Below the pieces are notes generated by a model. That model was given only the letters and a program-made list of their open reading frames with translations. It was not told where the DNA came from and made no database searches. This document shows positions 37,129 through 46,800 of a stretch of 64,000 nt of DNA, piece after piece. The DNA is from Acinetobacter tjernbergiae DSM 14971 = CIP 107465 (GTDB taxonomy: Bacteria > Pseudomonadota > Gammaproteobacteria > Pseudomonadales > Moraxellaceae): positions 1 through 64,000 of the forward strand of contig NZ_KB894368.1 of the NCBI RefSeq assembly GCF_000374425.1, in the 5' to 3' direction. Position numbers and translations under genes: made by a program. The stretch's first letter is position 1, and each line of letters begins with the position of its first letter.

Positions 37129-37917
37129 ATGGTGAAATCTGTATGTAAAATGATTGTTTTAGGGGCGCTTGCTGTCACATCAACATTTATAATGGCAGAA
37201 GATAATACGCTGCCATTTCCAGGAACGATTACAGGCAATGTAAACGTAGTATCTAGTTATAATCTACGTGGTATGACAAATTCGCCTGAAAGTGATACAC
37301 CTGCAGTTCAAGGTGGACTTGATTATACGCATGATAGTGGATTCTATTTAGGGTATTGGTTTTCAACCTTGACTGCTGCTTATGCAGATTTTAATACGTC
37401 ACCAACAAATATTAAGGAAGATAAAAAATCATTCGAAAATGATTTCTATGCTGGATATAAAGGCAAAATTACGGATGATTTGGGTTATCAGATTGGTGGT
37501 ACAGTTTATTACTATTATCCGGGTTGGGAGTCGACAGGCTATGAAACAATTTTGGGTTTGAATTATAAAGATGTCAGTATTACAGCTCAGACACTATTAA
37601 ATAATGTGACCTTTGGTAATAAAGGTGATACCTATTTTTTAGCAACTTATGCACCTAAATTAGCAGGTGGTTTTACAGGTAAAGTGCAAGTTGCAGCATA
37701 TTATTATGGTGATGATGATGAGTATTTAGCCTACCAAGCAAAAGCTGGTGATGTAACCAAAACAGATTTTGCATTTAGACATGCAACATTAGGTTTATCT
37801 CATCCTTTAGGTGCAACAGGTGCAACTTGGAGTCTAGATTACATTTTTGGGGGGTATACCCGTGATGAAGCAAAGCAAAAAAATAAAGTGGTTCTAGGTT
37901 TAGGTTACGCTTTTTAA
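37129..37917 (+). CDS. TorF family putative porin, copy 2
   Basis: This 262-residue paralogue of the preceding gene has a signal peptide ending IMA and the barrel start GNVNVVSSYNLRGMTNSPES, and ends KVVLGLGYAF. It is probably an outer-membrane channel. GGGGAAG precedes the start. It has its own sigma-54 promoter, so it can be expressed independently of copy 1. The two proteins share the fold but have diverged considerably, suggesting different substrates. Confidence 0.82.
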   Translation: MVKSVCKMIVLGALAVTSTFIMAEDNTLPFPGTITGNVNVVSSYNLRGMTNSPESDTPAVQGGLDYTHDSGFYLGYWFSTLTAAYADFNTSPTNIKEDKKSFENDFYAGYKGKITDDLGYQIGGTVYYYYPGWESTGYETILGLNYKDVSITAQTLLNNVTFGNKGDTYFLATYAPKLAGGFTGKVQVAAYYYGDDDEYLAYQAKAGDVTKTDFAFRHATLGLSHPLGATGATWSLDYIFGGYTRDEAKQKNKVVLGLGYAF

Positions 37918-37937
37918 GTTTAAAATATTTTCTGTAT

Positions 37938-37962
37938 GGCTGAGCAATAGCTCAGCCTTTTA
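37938..37962 (+). terminator. Hairpin after TorF-type porin 2
   Basis: GGCTGAG-CAATAG-CTCAGCC is followed by a short T run and lies between the porin gene and a convergent disrupted gene. Confidence 0.65.
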
Positions 37963-38664
37963 TACTTCTTCTTGAGTGAAAATGAATTTATCACCAAAAT
38001 CATCTTCAATATTTATCAAACTGTATTCTTTACCATTTTTAATTGCACGATAACCTCTTAGAAAAACATCTGTGCCTACACCCCAGCATCGTTTATCAGT
38101 ACTGACCATGATTGCACCATTTGGATACATCTGTTGCACAGGACCATCAAACATAAATCCATACGGAATATAAAGTGCTTTATGTACTTCCTCCTTATGA
38201 ACTTCCATAAAGAACGGATTATTTTGATCAATCGGCTTCGAATCTCGTAATACGCTTGATGCACGTTTATTATAAAAATCAATGAGATTTAGTTCATTCT
38301 TGGCATAAACCAAGAGTGCTTTGATGCTTTGCAAGTTTAAGGTTTTATTCTGCCCCAATAAAGCATTATATTTTTCAAGCAGTAACGAAGCCTGAGATTG
38401 GGTAATGTCATTAATGATAATACAGTCCTCGCCATTTCCAAGCGCAGCTTGTCATGCTGAGTCAACACCATTATAAAAAACGATGCCTCTACCTCGTTTA
38501 ATTTGTTGACCTGCATGTCGACTTTGTTTCGGAAAGATAAGTGCTTCGCCGCCATGTAAGAGTGCAGGGACAAAAATAATAAAACGTTGAGTCCGATTGA
38601 CAACTTTAAGCCCATGTTGAAAGTCACTTGGCTTTAGCTTTAATAAGGGTAATTGCTGATTCAT
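37960..38664 (-). pseudogene. Hypothetical gene with in-frame TGA
   Basis: One frame runs from the ATG at 38664 to the stop at 37960 except for a single TGA at 38452-38454. The N-terminal 70 residues (MNQQLPLLKLKPSDFQHGLK and onward, with FIIFVPALLHGGEALIFPKQ) join without any frame change to an intact C-terminal part containing GPVQQMYPNGAIMVSTDKRC. A TGG-to-TGA change (Trp to stop) would explain it, giving 234 residues when repaired. I do not recognise the family. It is probably a recent pseudogene, though sequencing error or two separate peptides are possible. Confidence 0.65.
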
Positions 38665-38693
38665 CTTATTTTTTCTATTTTTAGTCCGTTAAT

Positions 38694-40172
38694 TTATCCT
38701 CGATAGGATAATGCTTCGGTTAAATGACTGCTCAAAATTGGATCACTTTCGGCTAGATCGGCGATTGTCCGTGCAACGCGTAAGACCCGATGGTAGGCAC
38801 GCGCAGAAAGATTTAAGCGTTGTTGTGCCATTTCAATAATTTTGACTGAATCTTGATCTAAAAGTGCATGCTTTTCCAACAACTTTGGAGAAAGAGCTTG
38901 ATTTAAACACTGCTGTCGTTGGATTTGCTTCTCGTAAGCGCTAATGACACGTTGTCGTACAATTTCAGAGTTTTCAGTAACTGTGTGGTCTTGTAATTCT
39001 TTGGCTTGTAAGGGAGGTACATCAATATGTAAATCAATACGATCCAGTAGCGGCCCAGAGATACGATTTTGATAACGTTGAATACTTTCAGGTGAACATT
39101 GGCAGCGACTATCACGATTAAATGCATAACCACAAGGGCATGGGTTCATTGCAGCAATAAATTGAAAATTTGCAGGAAACGTCATTTGTCTGGCAGCGCG
39201 AGAAATAACAATTTCTTTTGACTCAAGTGGTTGTCTGAGAACCTCAAGTACTTTGCGATCAAACTCAGGGAGCTCATCTAAAAATAAGACGCCTAAATGT
39301 GCAAGCGTAATTTCCCCCGGTTTTGGTTGTGAACCACCTCCAACCAAGGCAATTGCTGATGCTGTATGGTGTGGAGCACGGAAGGGGCGTTGTCCAAAGG
39401 TGTGTTGAGCATTCGCAACCGAATAGATACTAGCAACTTCTAAATTTTCTTGCGCATTTAATGGCGGTAAAATCGAAGGGAGTCGAGACGCAAGTAAGGT
39501 TTTACCTGTACCCGGTGGGCCTTTAAAAAGTAAAGAATGCCCACCAGCCGCCGCAATTTCTAATGCACGACGAGGGCGCAATTGACCTTTGACATCAGCG
39601 AGATCGAATTGATAATAAGAAGATGCTGTATTTTCTCGTTTTGGTGAAGCTTTGATTTGAGAACTGCCCAAAAAGTGTGCGCATACTTCTTGCAAATGTT
39701 GTGCGCCATAAACCTCAAAATTTGGAAGTTGATTTGCTTCCTCTAGATTAGCTGTAGGAACTAATAAGCGATGTTGGGCATGTTGACAAGCCATCGCAAT
39801 TGGTAATATGCCTGAAACAGGGCGTAAATGTCCATCAAGTGCAAGTTCACCAATTAATTCAAACCCTTCAGTGCAGTTTTCAGGTAATTGACCTGATGCA
39901 ATCAAAATCCCAAGTGCAATTGGCAAGTCTAATCTAGAGCCATCTTTGGGAAGATCTGCGGGTGCTAAATTTATCGTTAAACGTTTGGTTGGAAACAAGA
40001 AACCACTATTAATAATTGCAGATCGAACACGATCTTTACTTTCCCTGACGGCAGCCTCTGCTAGACCTACAATGGTTAAGGAGGGGAGACCTGAGCTGAT
40101 GTGAACTTCAACTTCGATTTGGGGAGCATGAAGCCCCAATAAGCCCCTTGTATAAACTTTTGCGAAAGACAT
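38694..40172 (-). CDS. comM: ComM / YifB AAA+ helicase
   Basis: ComM is a hexameric AAA+ helicase that helps integrate incoming DNA during natural transformation. The 492-residue protein has the ChlI/Lon-like N-terminal domain, Walker A GPPGTGKT at 218-225, Walker B LFLDELPEF, and a zinc-like knuckle NPCPCGYAF with CQCSP. The C-terminal domain ends LAESDPILSSHLTEALSYRG. The gene is intact, and no island is inserted; in many A. baumannii strains AbaR-type islands interrupt this gene. It is divergent from the broken gene on its left only in transcript grouping; both lie on the minus strand. Confidence 0.92.
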   Translation of the reverse strand: MSFAKVYTRGLLGLHAPQIEVEVHISSGLPSLTIVGLAEAAVRESKDRVRSAIINSGFLFPTKRLTINLAPADLPKDGSRLDLPIALGILIASGQLPENCTEGFELIGELALDGHLRPVSGILPIAMACQHAQHRLLVPTANLEEANQLPNFEVYGAQHLQEVCAHFLGSSQIKASPKRENTASSYYQFDLADVKGQLRPRRALEIAAAGGHSLLFKGPPGTGKTLLASRLPSILPPLNAQENLEVASIYSVANAQHTFGQRPFRAPHHTASAIALVGGGSQPKPGEITLAHLGVLFLDELPEFDRKVLEVLRQPLESKEIVISRAARQMTFPANFQFIAAMNPCPCGYAFNRDSRCQCSPESIQRYQNRISGPLLDRIDLHIDVPPLQAKELQDHTVTENSEIVRQRVISAYEKQIQRQQCLNQALSPKLLEKHALLDQDSVKIIEMAQQRLNLSARAYHRVLRVARTIADLAESDPILSSHLTEALSYRG

Positions 40173-40240
40173 TTTATTATTGTTCCATCATGGTGCTTTA
40201 TTTTTAATCATTTTTGTTGGTTATTGCGCTAAACTGGTGC

Positions 40241-40468
40241 TTATTTCTGATCTTGCACCATTTTTTCTAGGGTGCTCATTTGTTGTTGTAACGCAGTGAG
40301 GCGTTGGTTGGCTAAGTTGAGTGCAGTTTTTTGGCGTTCCAACTCTTGTTTGGAAACTAAATCTAATTTTTCGATACTTTCATTGAGTAACGCACGTAAG
40401 TTTTTTTCTAAATCTTTTTTAGGTTGGTCAACTTGTTCCAAAATAGCTTGTAAAAGAGTTTCAATCAT
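40241..40468 (-). CDS. ubiK: UbiK-like ubiquinone biosynthesis accessory factor
   Basis: This 75-residue protein is almost entirely alpha-helical, with a BMFP-type coiled coil from about residue 40 to the end. It resembles UbiK/YqiC, which assists the UbiJ-based ubiquinone biosynthesis complex. The start MIETLLQAILEQV and RALLNESIEKLDLVSKQEL match the family well. It lies 68 bp upstream of comM on the same strand. Confidence 0.85.
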   Translation of the reverse strand: MIETLLQAILEQVDQPKKDLEKNLRALLNESIEKLDLVSKQELERQKTALNLANQRLTALQQQMSTLEKMVQDQK

Positions 40469-40685
40469 AAAGCGCTCAATAGGTTATATGTATTTGTTGC
40501 TCAGTGTATCATTGCTTTTAGCAATCCCATAGCCCTGTTCAAAACAACGGCAATCTCAATGTTTAAATTGAGCTAAACCTTAGCAAATGAAACTTATTTT
40601 CGATTGACTATCTACATCTTCAAGCCCAAATAGGTTATAAAGAAAGCTCATTTTGCATATTCAAAAACCCCCAACCTTTGAATAT

Positions 40686-40701
40686 TGGCATGAAAATTGA
40701 A
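40686..40701 (+). promoter_or_regulatory. Weak sigma-54-like site before glnK
   Basis: TGGCATGAAAATTGAA has the -24 half of an RpoN promoter, but the -12 half lacks the near-invariant GC. It lies about 44 bases before the glnK start. I treat it as weak evidence only. Confidence 0.25.
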
Positions 40702-40720
40702 CATAAAACCTTACTGGTGA

Positions 40721-41083
<363 letters not shown>

Positions 41084-41085
41084 AT

Positions 41086-41101
41086 TGGCACAAAGTTTGC
41101 T
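41086..41101 (+). promoter_or_regulatory. Sigma-54 promoter of amtB
   Basis: TGGCACAAAGTTTGCT matches the RpoN consensus TGGCACR-N4-TTGCW exactly, with GG and GC 10 bases apart. It begins 3 bases after the glnK stop. Transcription would start near 41112, about 40 bases before amtB. This gives amtB a promoter independent of glnK. Confidence 0.75.
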
Positions 41102-41150
41102 GAGTTAGAATTAAGAGAAATAGCTCACAAAATAAGGTTGGGGGACACGA

Positions 41151-42569
41151 ATGAAAAAAATGCTTATGGCGCTCAGTCTATCTGGCGCACTCTTAGGTGG
41201 TTCAGCTGTTGTTTGGGCGGAAGACGCTGTTTCAACGCCTGTTGCTGAACAAGCTGTAGCCGTATCTGATACTGTGGTTGCATCAACAGTAGCCGTTGTA
41301 GCAGAAACGCCAGCACCTGCGGAAGCTGCACCAGCTCCTGCAACAGAAGCGAAAGTAGATACAGGTGACACAGCTTGGATTCTCGTTTCAACAGCACTGG
41401 TTTTGTTGATGACCATTCCTGGTCTCGCTTTGTTCTATGGTGGTATGGTTCGTAAGAAAAACGTACTTAGCACCATGATGTTTAGCCTTTCAGCAGCAAT
41501 TCTAGTCAGCTTAATTTGGGTTATCGTTGGTTATTCGCTTGCATTCTCTGGTTCAGGTGCCTATGTAGGTGATTTTGCGAAGGTCATGTTAAATGGCATA
41601 CCGTTTGATGCCATAGTTCCAAATACGACTATTCCAGAAAACCTTTTTGTTATTTTCCAAATGACTTTTGCGATTATCACTGTTGCAATTATTAGCGGTT
41701 CGATTGCGGATCGTATGAAATATTCAGCATTCATGGCGTTTATTGCAGTTTGGGTAATCTTGGTTTATGCACCAATTACTCACTGGGTTTGGGCCGCTGA
41801 TGGTTGGTTATTGAAAGCTGGTGCTTTAGATTTTGCAGGCGGTACAGTTGTACATATCAACGCAGGTGTAGCTGGTTTAGTGGCTGCGTACATGTTGGGT
41901 AAACGTGCTGGTCTAGGTCGCGAATCAATGGCACCACACAACCTTACTCTTACTGTGATTGGCGCAAGCTTAATTTGGGTAGGTTGGTTTGGCTTTAACG
42001 GTGGTAGTGCTTTAGGTGCTGGCGCTCGTGCAAGTATGGCAATTCTTGTAACTCAAGTTGCTGCTGCTGCTGCTGCATTCTCGTGGTTGATTGTTGAACG
42101 TCTCGTTCGTGGTAAAGCGTCTGTTCTTGGTGGTGCATCAGGTGCAGTTGCTGGGCTAGTTGTGATTACACCTGCTGCTGGTTATGTTGGTGTAGGTGGT
42201 GCATTAATCATGGGCTTAATCGGTGGTGTAGTGTGTTTCTGGGGTATTACAGCACTTAAGCGCCTGCTTAAAGCAGATGATGCATTGGATGCTTTCGGTC
42301 TACACGCAGTTGGTGGTATCGTTGGTGCGATTCTTACTGGTGTGTTCTACAGTGATGAAATCATTAAAGCTGCTAACGTTGCGATTGCTCCAACAATGAT
42401 CGAACAACTAAAAGTACAACTTGAAGGTGTACTCGCAACGATCGCATATAGCGCAATTGTGACCTTCATTATCTTGAAAGTGATTGATCTTGTGATTGGT
42501 ATCCGCGTAAGTGCTGATGATGAGCGTATGGGTCTTGACCTGAGCCAACATGGCGAACGTATTGAATAA
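41151..42569 (+). CDS. amtB: Ammonium transporter AmtB
   Basis: This trimeric ammonium channel of the inner membrane is controlled by GlnK. The 472-residue protein has a cleavable-type signal (about 1-23, ending VWA), then an Ala/Val/Pro-rich periplasmic stretch of about 45 residues and eleven helices. The twin pore histidines are H211 (APITHWVW) and H385 (GLHAVGG). The Ala-Pro-rich N-terminal linker is longer than usual. It is probably transcribed from its own sigma-54 promoter at 41086, and ends at a hairpin at 42593-42618. Confidence 0.93.
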   Translation: MKKMLMALSLSGALLGGSAVVWAEDAVSTPVAEQAVAVSDTVVASTVAVVAETPAPAEAAPAPATEAKVDTGDTAWILVSTALVLLMTIPGLALFYGGMVRKKNVLSTMMFSLSAAILVSLIWVIVGYSLAFSGSGAYVGDFAKVMLNGIPFDAIVPNTTIPENLFVIFQMTFAIITVAIISGSIADRMKYSAFMAFIAVWVILVYAPITHWVWAADGWLLKAGALDFAGGTVVHINAGVAGLVAAYMLGKRAGLGRESMAPHNLTLTVIGASLIWVGWFGFNGGSALGAGARASMAILVTQVAAAAAAFSWLIVERLVRGKASVLGGASGAVAGLVVITPAAGYVGVGGALIMGLIGGVVCFWGITALKRLLKADDALDAFGLHAVGGIVGAILTGVFYSDEIIKAANVAIAPTMIEQLKVQLEGVLATIAYSAIVTFIILKVIDLVIGIRVSADDERMGLDLSQHGERIE

Positions 42570-42592
42570 TTGATTGTAATCTCTCGTTGAAA

Positions 42593-42618
42593 AAACAGCC
42601 TAATCAGGCTGTTTTTTT
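42593..42618 (+). terminator. Terminator after amtB
   Basis: AACAGCC-TAATCA-GGCTGTT is followed by a run of seven T residues. Confidence 0.85.
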
Positions 42619-42695
42619 ATGCCTTTTTTATGTTAGTTCAGCAATTGCAGAAACTTTGCTACACTTAAAGCAAGTGAGTAAATAATCGCACAACT

Positions 42696-43160
42696 ATGCA
42701 TTGTCCATTTTGTAACGCTGCTGATAGTAAAGTCATCGACTCTCGCCTAGCTGCTGAGGGTTGCCAAATCCGTCGTCGTCGAGAATGTACGATTTGTGGT
42801 GAGCGTTTTACCACCTTTGAAAGTTATGAAATGGTGATGCCAAGGGTCATCAAATCTGATACAAAGAGTGAGCCATTTGACGAAGCAAAATTACGTCGTT
42901 CATTGATGCATGCCTTACAAAAACGCCCTGTGACTCAAGAGCAAATTGAAACGGTACTCAGTGATATACAATCCCAAATTCGTCGTTTGGGTGAACGTGA
43001 TGTCAAGTCTAGAACAATTGGTGAGGTGGTGATGCAGGCATTATTTGCGCTGGATCATGTGGCTTATGTCCGATTTGCCTCGGTGTATCAAGATTTCCAA
43101 GATGTAGAAGCATTCCGCCGTCAAATTGAGCAGATGCAACAACGTGAAAATGAAGCCTAA
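42696..43160 (+). CDS. nrdR: Transcriptional repressor NrdR
   Basis: NrdR represses ribonucleotide reductase genes in response to dATP/ATP. The 154-residue protein has a zinc ribbon with C3, C6, C31 and C34 (MHCPFC and CTICGE), followed by an ATP-cone domain ([20 protein letters not shown]). The gene lies 12 bp upstream of ribD, a common arrangement, and is probably in the same operon. Confidence 0.95.
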   Translation: MHCPFCNAADSKVIDSRLAAEGCQIRRRRECTICGERFTTFESYEMVMPRVIKSDTKSEPFDEAKLRRSLMHALQKRPVTQEQIETVLSDIQSQIRRLGERDVKSRTIGEVVMQALFALDHVAYVRFASVYQDFQDVEAFRRQIEQMQQRENEA

Positions 43161-43172
43161 GTTAGAGAAATA

Positions 43173-44258
43173 ATGTCTGAATTCACTCAAGATCAGTATT
43201 GGATGCAACGAGCAATTGAATTGGCTCGTCTTGGACAATATTCAACTAAACCCAATCCCAATGTTGGTTGTGTGATTGTCAAACAGGGGCAGTTGATCGG
43301 GGAAGGTTATCACCCTAAAGCGGGTCAACCTCACGCAGAGGTTTTTGCACTTCGCCAAGCGGGCGAACATGCTAAAGGCGCGACAGCTTACGTGACTTTG
43401 GAACCATGCGCACATTATGGTAGAACGCCGCCTTGTGCAGAAGCATTGGTTAAAGCTCAGGTGAAGAAAGTTGTGATAGCTTGTTCAGACCCAAATCCAT
43501 TAGTAGCGGGAAAAGGCGTTCAAATTTTACAAGCAGCGGGTATTGAAGTTGAAACGGGAATTTGTGTAGAAACTGCGAAAACGCTCAATTTGGGCTTTTT
43601 AAAAGCGATGTCTACGGGTTCACCATATGTGCGTTTGAAAATTGCATCAAGTTTAGATGGACGTACTGCAATGGCATCGGGTGAATCAAAGTGGATTACT
43701 GGAACTGTCGCTAGACAAGATGTACAGCATTGGCGTGCAATTTCTGGTGCTGTGATTACAGGGATTCAAACCGTTTTAGCCGATGATTGTGAACTGAATG
43801 TACGTGCATTGAATGGAATTGATCTTGCTACTGTTGTTCAATCCAAACGAATTGTTTTAGATCGCCAAGGACAGTTACCACTTTCAGCAAAGATTTTGAA
43901 AAATCCTGAAACAGTGATGGTGATGACACCATTTCGTCAAGAACTTGCTGATTTAGGCGTGATACAATTAGCGCCGCAACCCTTAAGTCAATTATTGCAA
44001 ACCTTAACTCAACAATATCAAATTTATGATGTATTGGTTGAGGCAGGTGCAACCTTATCAACTGCCTTTTTACAACAAGGTTTGGTTGATGAAATGATCA
44101 GTTATGTTGCACCCACTTTACTTGGTCAATCTGCGCGAGCGATGTTCAATGCTGAATTTAGCGAAATGGCAGAGCAACTGCGTTTTGAGTTGGTCGATGT
44201 CACCCAACTTGGGCAAGATATTCGCCTAAGATTGCTCCCTACCCAAGAGATGATATGA
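43173..44258 (+). CDS. ribD: Bifunctional riboflavin deaminase/reductase RibD
   Basis: RibD catalyses the second and third steps of riboflavin synthesis. The 361-residue protein has an N-terminal deaminase with the zinc ligands H54, C79 and C88 and catalytic E56 (GQPHAEVFAL, EPCAHYGRTPPC), and a C-terminal reductase domain (RLKIASSLDGRTAMASGESKWIT). Its stop overlaps the methylase start by four bases (ATGA). ribE follows at 46903 after the methylase and aquaporin genes. Confidence 0.94.
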   Translation: MSEFTQDQYWMQRAIELARLGQYSTKPNPNVGCVIVKQGQLIGEGYHPKAGQPHAEVFALRQAGEHAKGATAYVTLEPCAHYGRTPPCAEALVKAQVKKVVIACSDPNPLVAGKGVQILQAAGIEVETGICVETAKTLNLGFLKAMSTGSPYVRLKIASSLDGRTAMASGESKWITGTVARQDVQHWRAISGAVITGIQTVLADDCELNVRALNGIDLATVVQSKRIVLDRQGQLPLSAKILKNPETVMVMTPFRQELADLGVIQLAPQPLSQLLQTLTQQYQIYDVLVEAGATLSTAFLQQGLVDEMISYVAPTLLGQSARAMFNAEFSEMAEQLRFELVDVTQLGQDIRLRLLPTQEMI

Positions 44259-45547
44259 ATCCAGAAGCATCGGTTTATCACAAACGTCGTCATGCTGCCC
44301 GTACAACTGACGAATATCTTTTTCATCAGTTAGTACCCTACTTAGGGAATAAGCGGCGATTACTGCATCTCATTTTAGAAGCACTTGAGATTACAGGCAC
44401 ACTGAATAGTAAGAAAAAGAATCCACCGATTTTTGCTGATTTCTTTGCGGGGAGTGGTGTTGTCTCACGTTTAGCACGTCAGAATGGCTATCGTGTGATT
44501 GCCAATGATTGGGAACCGTATAGCCATGCACTGAATAATGCCATTTTAGCTTGTGTGGATGCGCCTGCTTTTAAAGAGTTGGGTGGTTATCAGAAAGCAA
44601 TTGATTACTTGAACCGTTTACCTGAAGTCAAAGGCTGGGTGACACATAATTTATGTCCGCGTAATGATGATGTGTATGACCCTGCACGCGATCGTTTGTT
44701 CTTCAAACGCCGTAATGGGATGCGTATTGATGCGATTCGTCAGCAAATTGCAACGTGGCAAGCACAGGGTGCAATCAATGATGTGGAAATGAGTGCTTTA
44801 TTGGCACCATTACTGTATTCGGCAAGTTTTGTGAGTAATACCAGTGGTGTTTTTAAGAGTTTCCATCAAGGTTGGGGCGGGCGAACACAAACTGCTTTAG
44901 AGCGAATCGAGTCATTATTGTGGCTTACACCAAGCCGTTTCTGTGAGATTGGTGATGCTAAACGACCTGCGGCGGAAATGTGGTGTGTCGATGCACAGCA
45001 TTTAGCCAATCAAATGAGTGGTTTTGAAGTCGATGTGGCTTATCTTGATCCACCTTATAATCAGCATGCCTACAGTAGTAATTATCATGTCCTCAATGCT
45101 TTAACGTTATGGGATCAAGCTGATTTACCGACACCTGATACCAAAGGCTTTAAGAGTGGAATTGATCGCGCATGGCGTAAAGAGCGTCCAAGCCCATATA
45201 ATTCATCCAAGCATGCTAAAGATGCGTATGAGAAGTTGTTGGAAACCATTAATGCTCGTTATATTTTGACCAGTTATTCAACTGATGGAAATATTGAACC
45301 TAAAGATTTGCTTACTGCCAATTTAAAGCGCGGTAAAGTCACGTTGTTAACACAAGATGTGCCACGTTATCGAGTAAGTAAACAACGTCAGTCTGAACGC
45401 GCAAGAGTGCTTGAATTTATTGTAATTACCGATACTCATGCGAAGTCTGGGCCACCGTTGCGGCAGCTTTTGGGGCAGCTATATCACTTCGCTGAATTGG
45501 GCGGCGTGGATACCACAGGCAACAGCACACAGCTCGCACTTTGGTAA
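44255..45547 (+). CDS. D12-class adenine-specific DNA methyltransferase (orphan)
   Basis: This N6-adenine methylase has 430 residues, with SAM-binding motif I FADFFAGSGVVSRLA (about 60-74) and the catalytic DPPY at D265-Y268 (VAYLDPPYNQHAYSSNYH). Motif X-like PYLGNKRRLL lies at 28-37. No restriction endonuclease gene lies beside it, so it is an orphan, possibly regulatory, methylase. It overlaps ribD by four bases. From memory this may correspond to the AamA-type GAATTC methylase reported in A. baumannii, but I could not verify the identity, so I give no symbol. Confidence 0.85.
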   Translation: MNPEASVYHKRRHAARTTDEYLFHQLVPYLGNKRRLLHLILEALEITGTLNSKKKNPPIFADFFAGSGVVSRLARQNGYRVIANDWEPYSHALNNAILACVDAPAFKELGGYQKAIDYLNRLPEVKGWVTHNLCPRNDDVYDPARDRLFFKRRNGMRIDAIRQQIATWQAQGAINDVEMSALLAPLLYSASFVSNTSGVFKSFHQGWGGRTQTALERIESLLWLTPSRFCEIGDAKRPAAEMWCVDAQHLANQMSGFEVDVAYLDPPYNQHAYSSNYHVLNALTLWDQADLPTPDTKGFKSGIDRAWRKERPSPYNSSKHAKDAYEKLLETINARYILTSYSTDGNIEPKDLLTANLKRGKVTLLTQDVPRYRVSKQRQSERARVLEFIVITDTHAKSGPPLRQLLGQLYHFAELGGVDTTGNSTQLALW

Positions 45548-45911
45548 GATCAAACAGACACTACTTTGCTGAATAAGGTGGTGTCTCAATCCAATTTTCT
45601 TTTTTAGCAAATACAAATCAATCCATCAAATCAATGACTATTTCTTGTGAATGATCTAGTCTTTTGAGCAGGATTTTTATCGCCTGTAAATTTAGGCGTC
45701 TCTTTCTTTTCGCTATTTTATTTTAAAAATATAAGTAAAAACAGAAAATCAATAAAATTTAGGGTTGATTTGGTTCTTTTCACTTGAAAAATATTTTACT
45801 GTTTGGTTGAAAAATACCTTAATAATATTGATCCTTTTCAAAAATAAATATATTTTGCCGAGCTTTATTTTAGGTCATGTCTATGCACAGCACTGATCAA
45901 GAGAGGTTGAG
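45548..45911. other. Gap between methylase and aquaporin genes
   Basis: These 364 AT-rich bases have no supported gene. The region probably carries the promoter of the aquaporin gene. I see no clear terminator hairpin with a T run, riboswitch or sigma-54 site here. Confidence 0.4.
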
Positions 45912-46751
45912 ATGAGTCGCTCAGAACCCAGTTTGTTGGGGCAATGTATAGCTGAGTTTTTTGCTACCGCAGTTTTTTTATCCTTTGGTATTGGCGTGGT
46001 GGCTGCGCTCAAACTTGCAGGGGCAAATTTAGGACTGTGGGAAATCAGTCTTGTTTGGGGTTTAGCTGTTGCATTAGCGATCTATTTATCTGCGGGAATT
46101 TCTGGAGCACATCTCAATCCTGCGGTCACGATTGCATTGGCGTTATTCGCTGATTTTGATAAGCGTAAAGTTCCTTTCTATATTATTTCACAAGTTTTTG
46201 GTGCTGCTTTAGGTGCATTGTTGGTCTATAGCTTGTATAGCAATCTATTTATGGATTATGAGCAGAGCCATCATATGCTACGTGGTAGTGTTGAAAGTCT
46301 AGAATTGGCAGGGATTTTTTCAACTTACCCACATCCTTTGCTGTCTATTGGGCAGGCATTTATGGTGGAGATGTTCATCACCATGTTATTGCTCTGGCTC
46401 ATTATGGCGATTGGTGATGACAGCAATGGCTTGCCACGTGGCGCTTTAGCACCGATCTTGGTTGGGTTGTTAGTCGCAGTGATTGGAGCTTCTTTTGGTC
46501 CATTAACAGGTTTTGCAATGAATCCTGCACGTGATTTTGGTCCAAAAATTGTGGCTTATTTCTCAGGTTGGGGCTCGATTGCTTTGACAGGTGGTCGAGA
46601 TATTCCTTACTTTATTGTGCCTATCTTTGCACCGATTGTTGGCGCTTGCTTAGGTGTATTAGGTTATAAATTATTCTTTAGCCATTTCTTGTTGGGCAAG
46701 ACTGTTGCAGTTAAACAAACCACCAAGAAGCATGTGTCTGAAATGCAGTAA
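45912..46751 (+). CDS. MIP-family aquaporin/glycerol facilitator
   Basis: This 279-residue channel has six membrane helices and the two pore NPA motifs at N69-A71 (GAHLNPAVT) and N204-A206 (AMNPARDFGP). The Asp after the second NPA arginine (NPARDFGP) is typical of glycerol-conducting members, and the periplasmic loop PHPLLSIGQAF also suggests a GlpF-like protein. Water and/or small polyols are the likely substrates. It is inserted between ribD/methylase and ribE. AGAGGTTGAG precedes the start. Confidence 0.9.
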   Translation: MSRSEPSLLGQCIAEFFATAVFLSFGIGVVAALKLAGANLGLWEISLVWGLAVALAIYLSAGISGAHLNPAVTIALALFADFDKRKVPFYIISQVFGAALGALLVYSLYSNLFMDYEQSHHMLRGSVESLELAGIFSTYPHPLLSIGQAFMVEMFITMLLLWLIMAIGDDSNGLPRGALAPILVGLLVAVIGASFGPLTGFAMNPARDFGPKIVAYFSGWGSIALTGGRDIPYFIVPIFAPIVGACLGVLGYKLFFSHFLLGKTVAVKQTTKKHVSEMQ

Positions 46752-46773
46752 TTTGAGATTGAAGATGATAAGA

Positions 46774-46800
46774 AAGTGATCAGGTGGTCACTTTTTTTAT
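46774..46800 (+). terminator. Terminator after the aquaporin gene
   Basis: AAGTGATC pairs with GGTCACTT and is followed by a T run. It separates the aquaporin gene from ribE. Confidence 0.7.
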
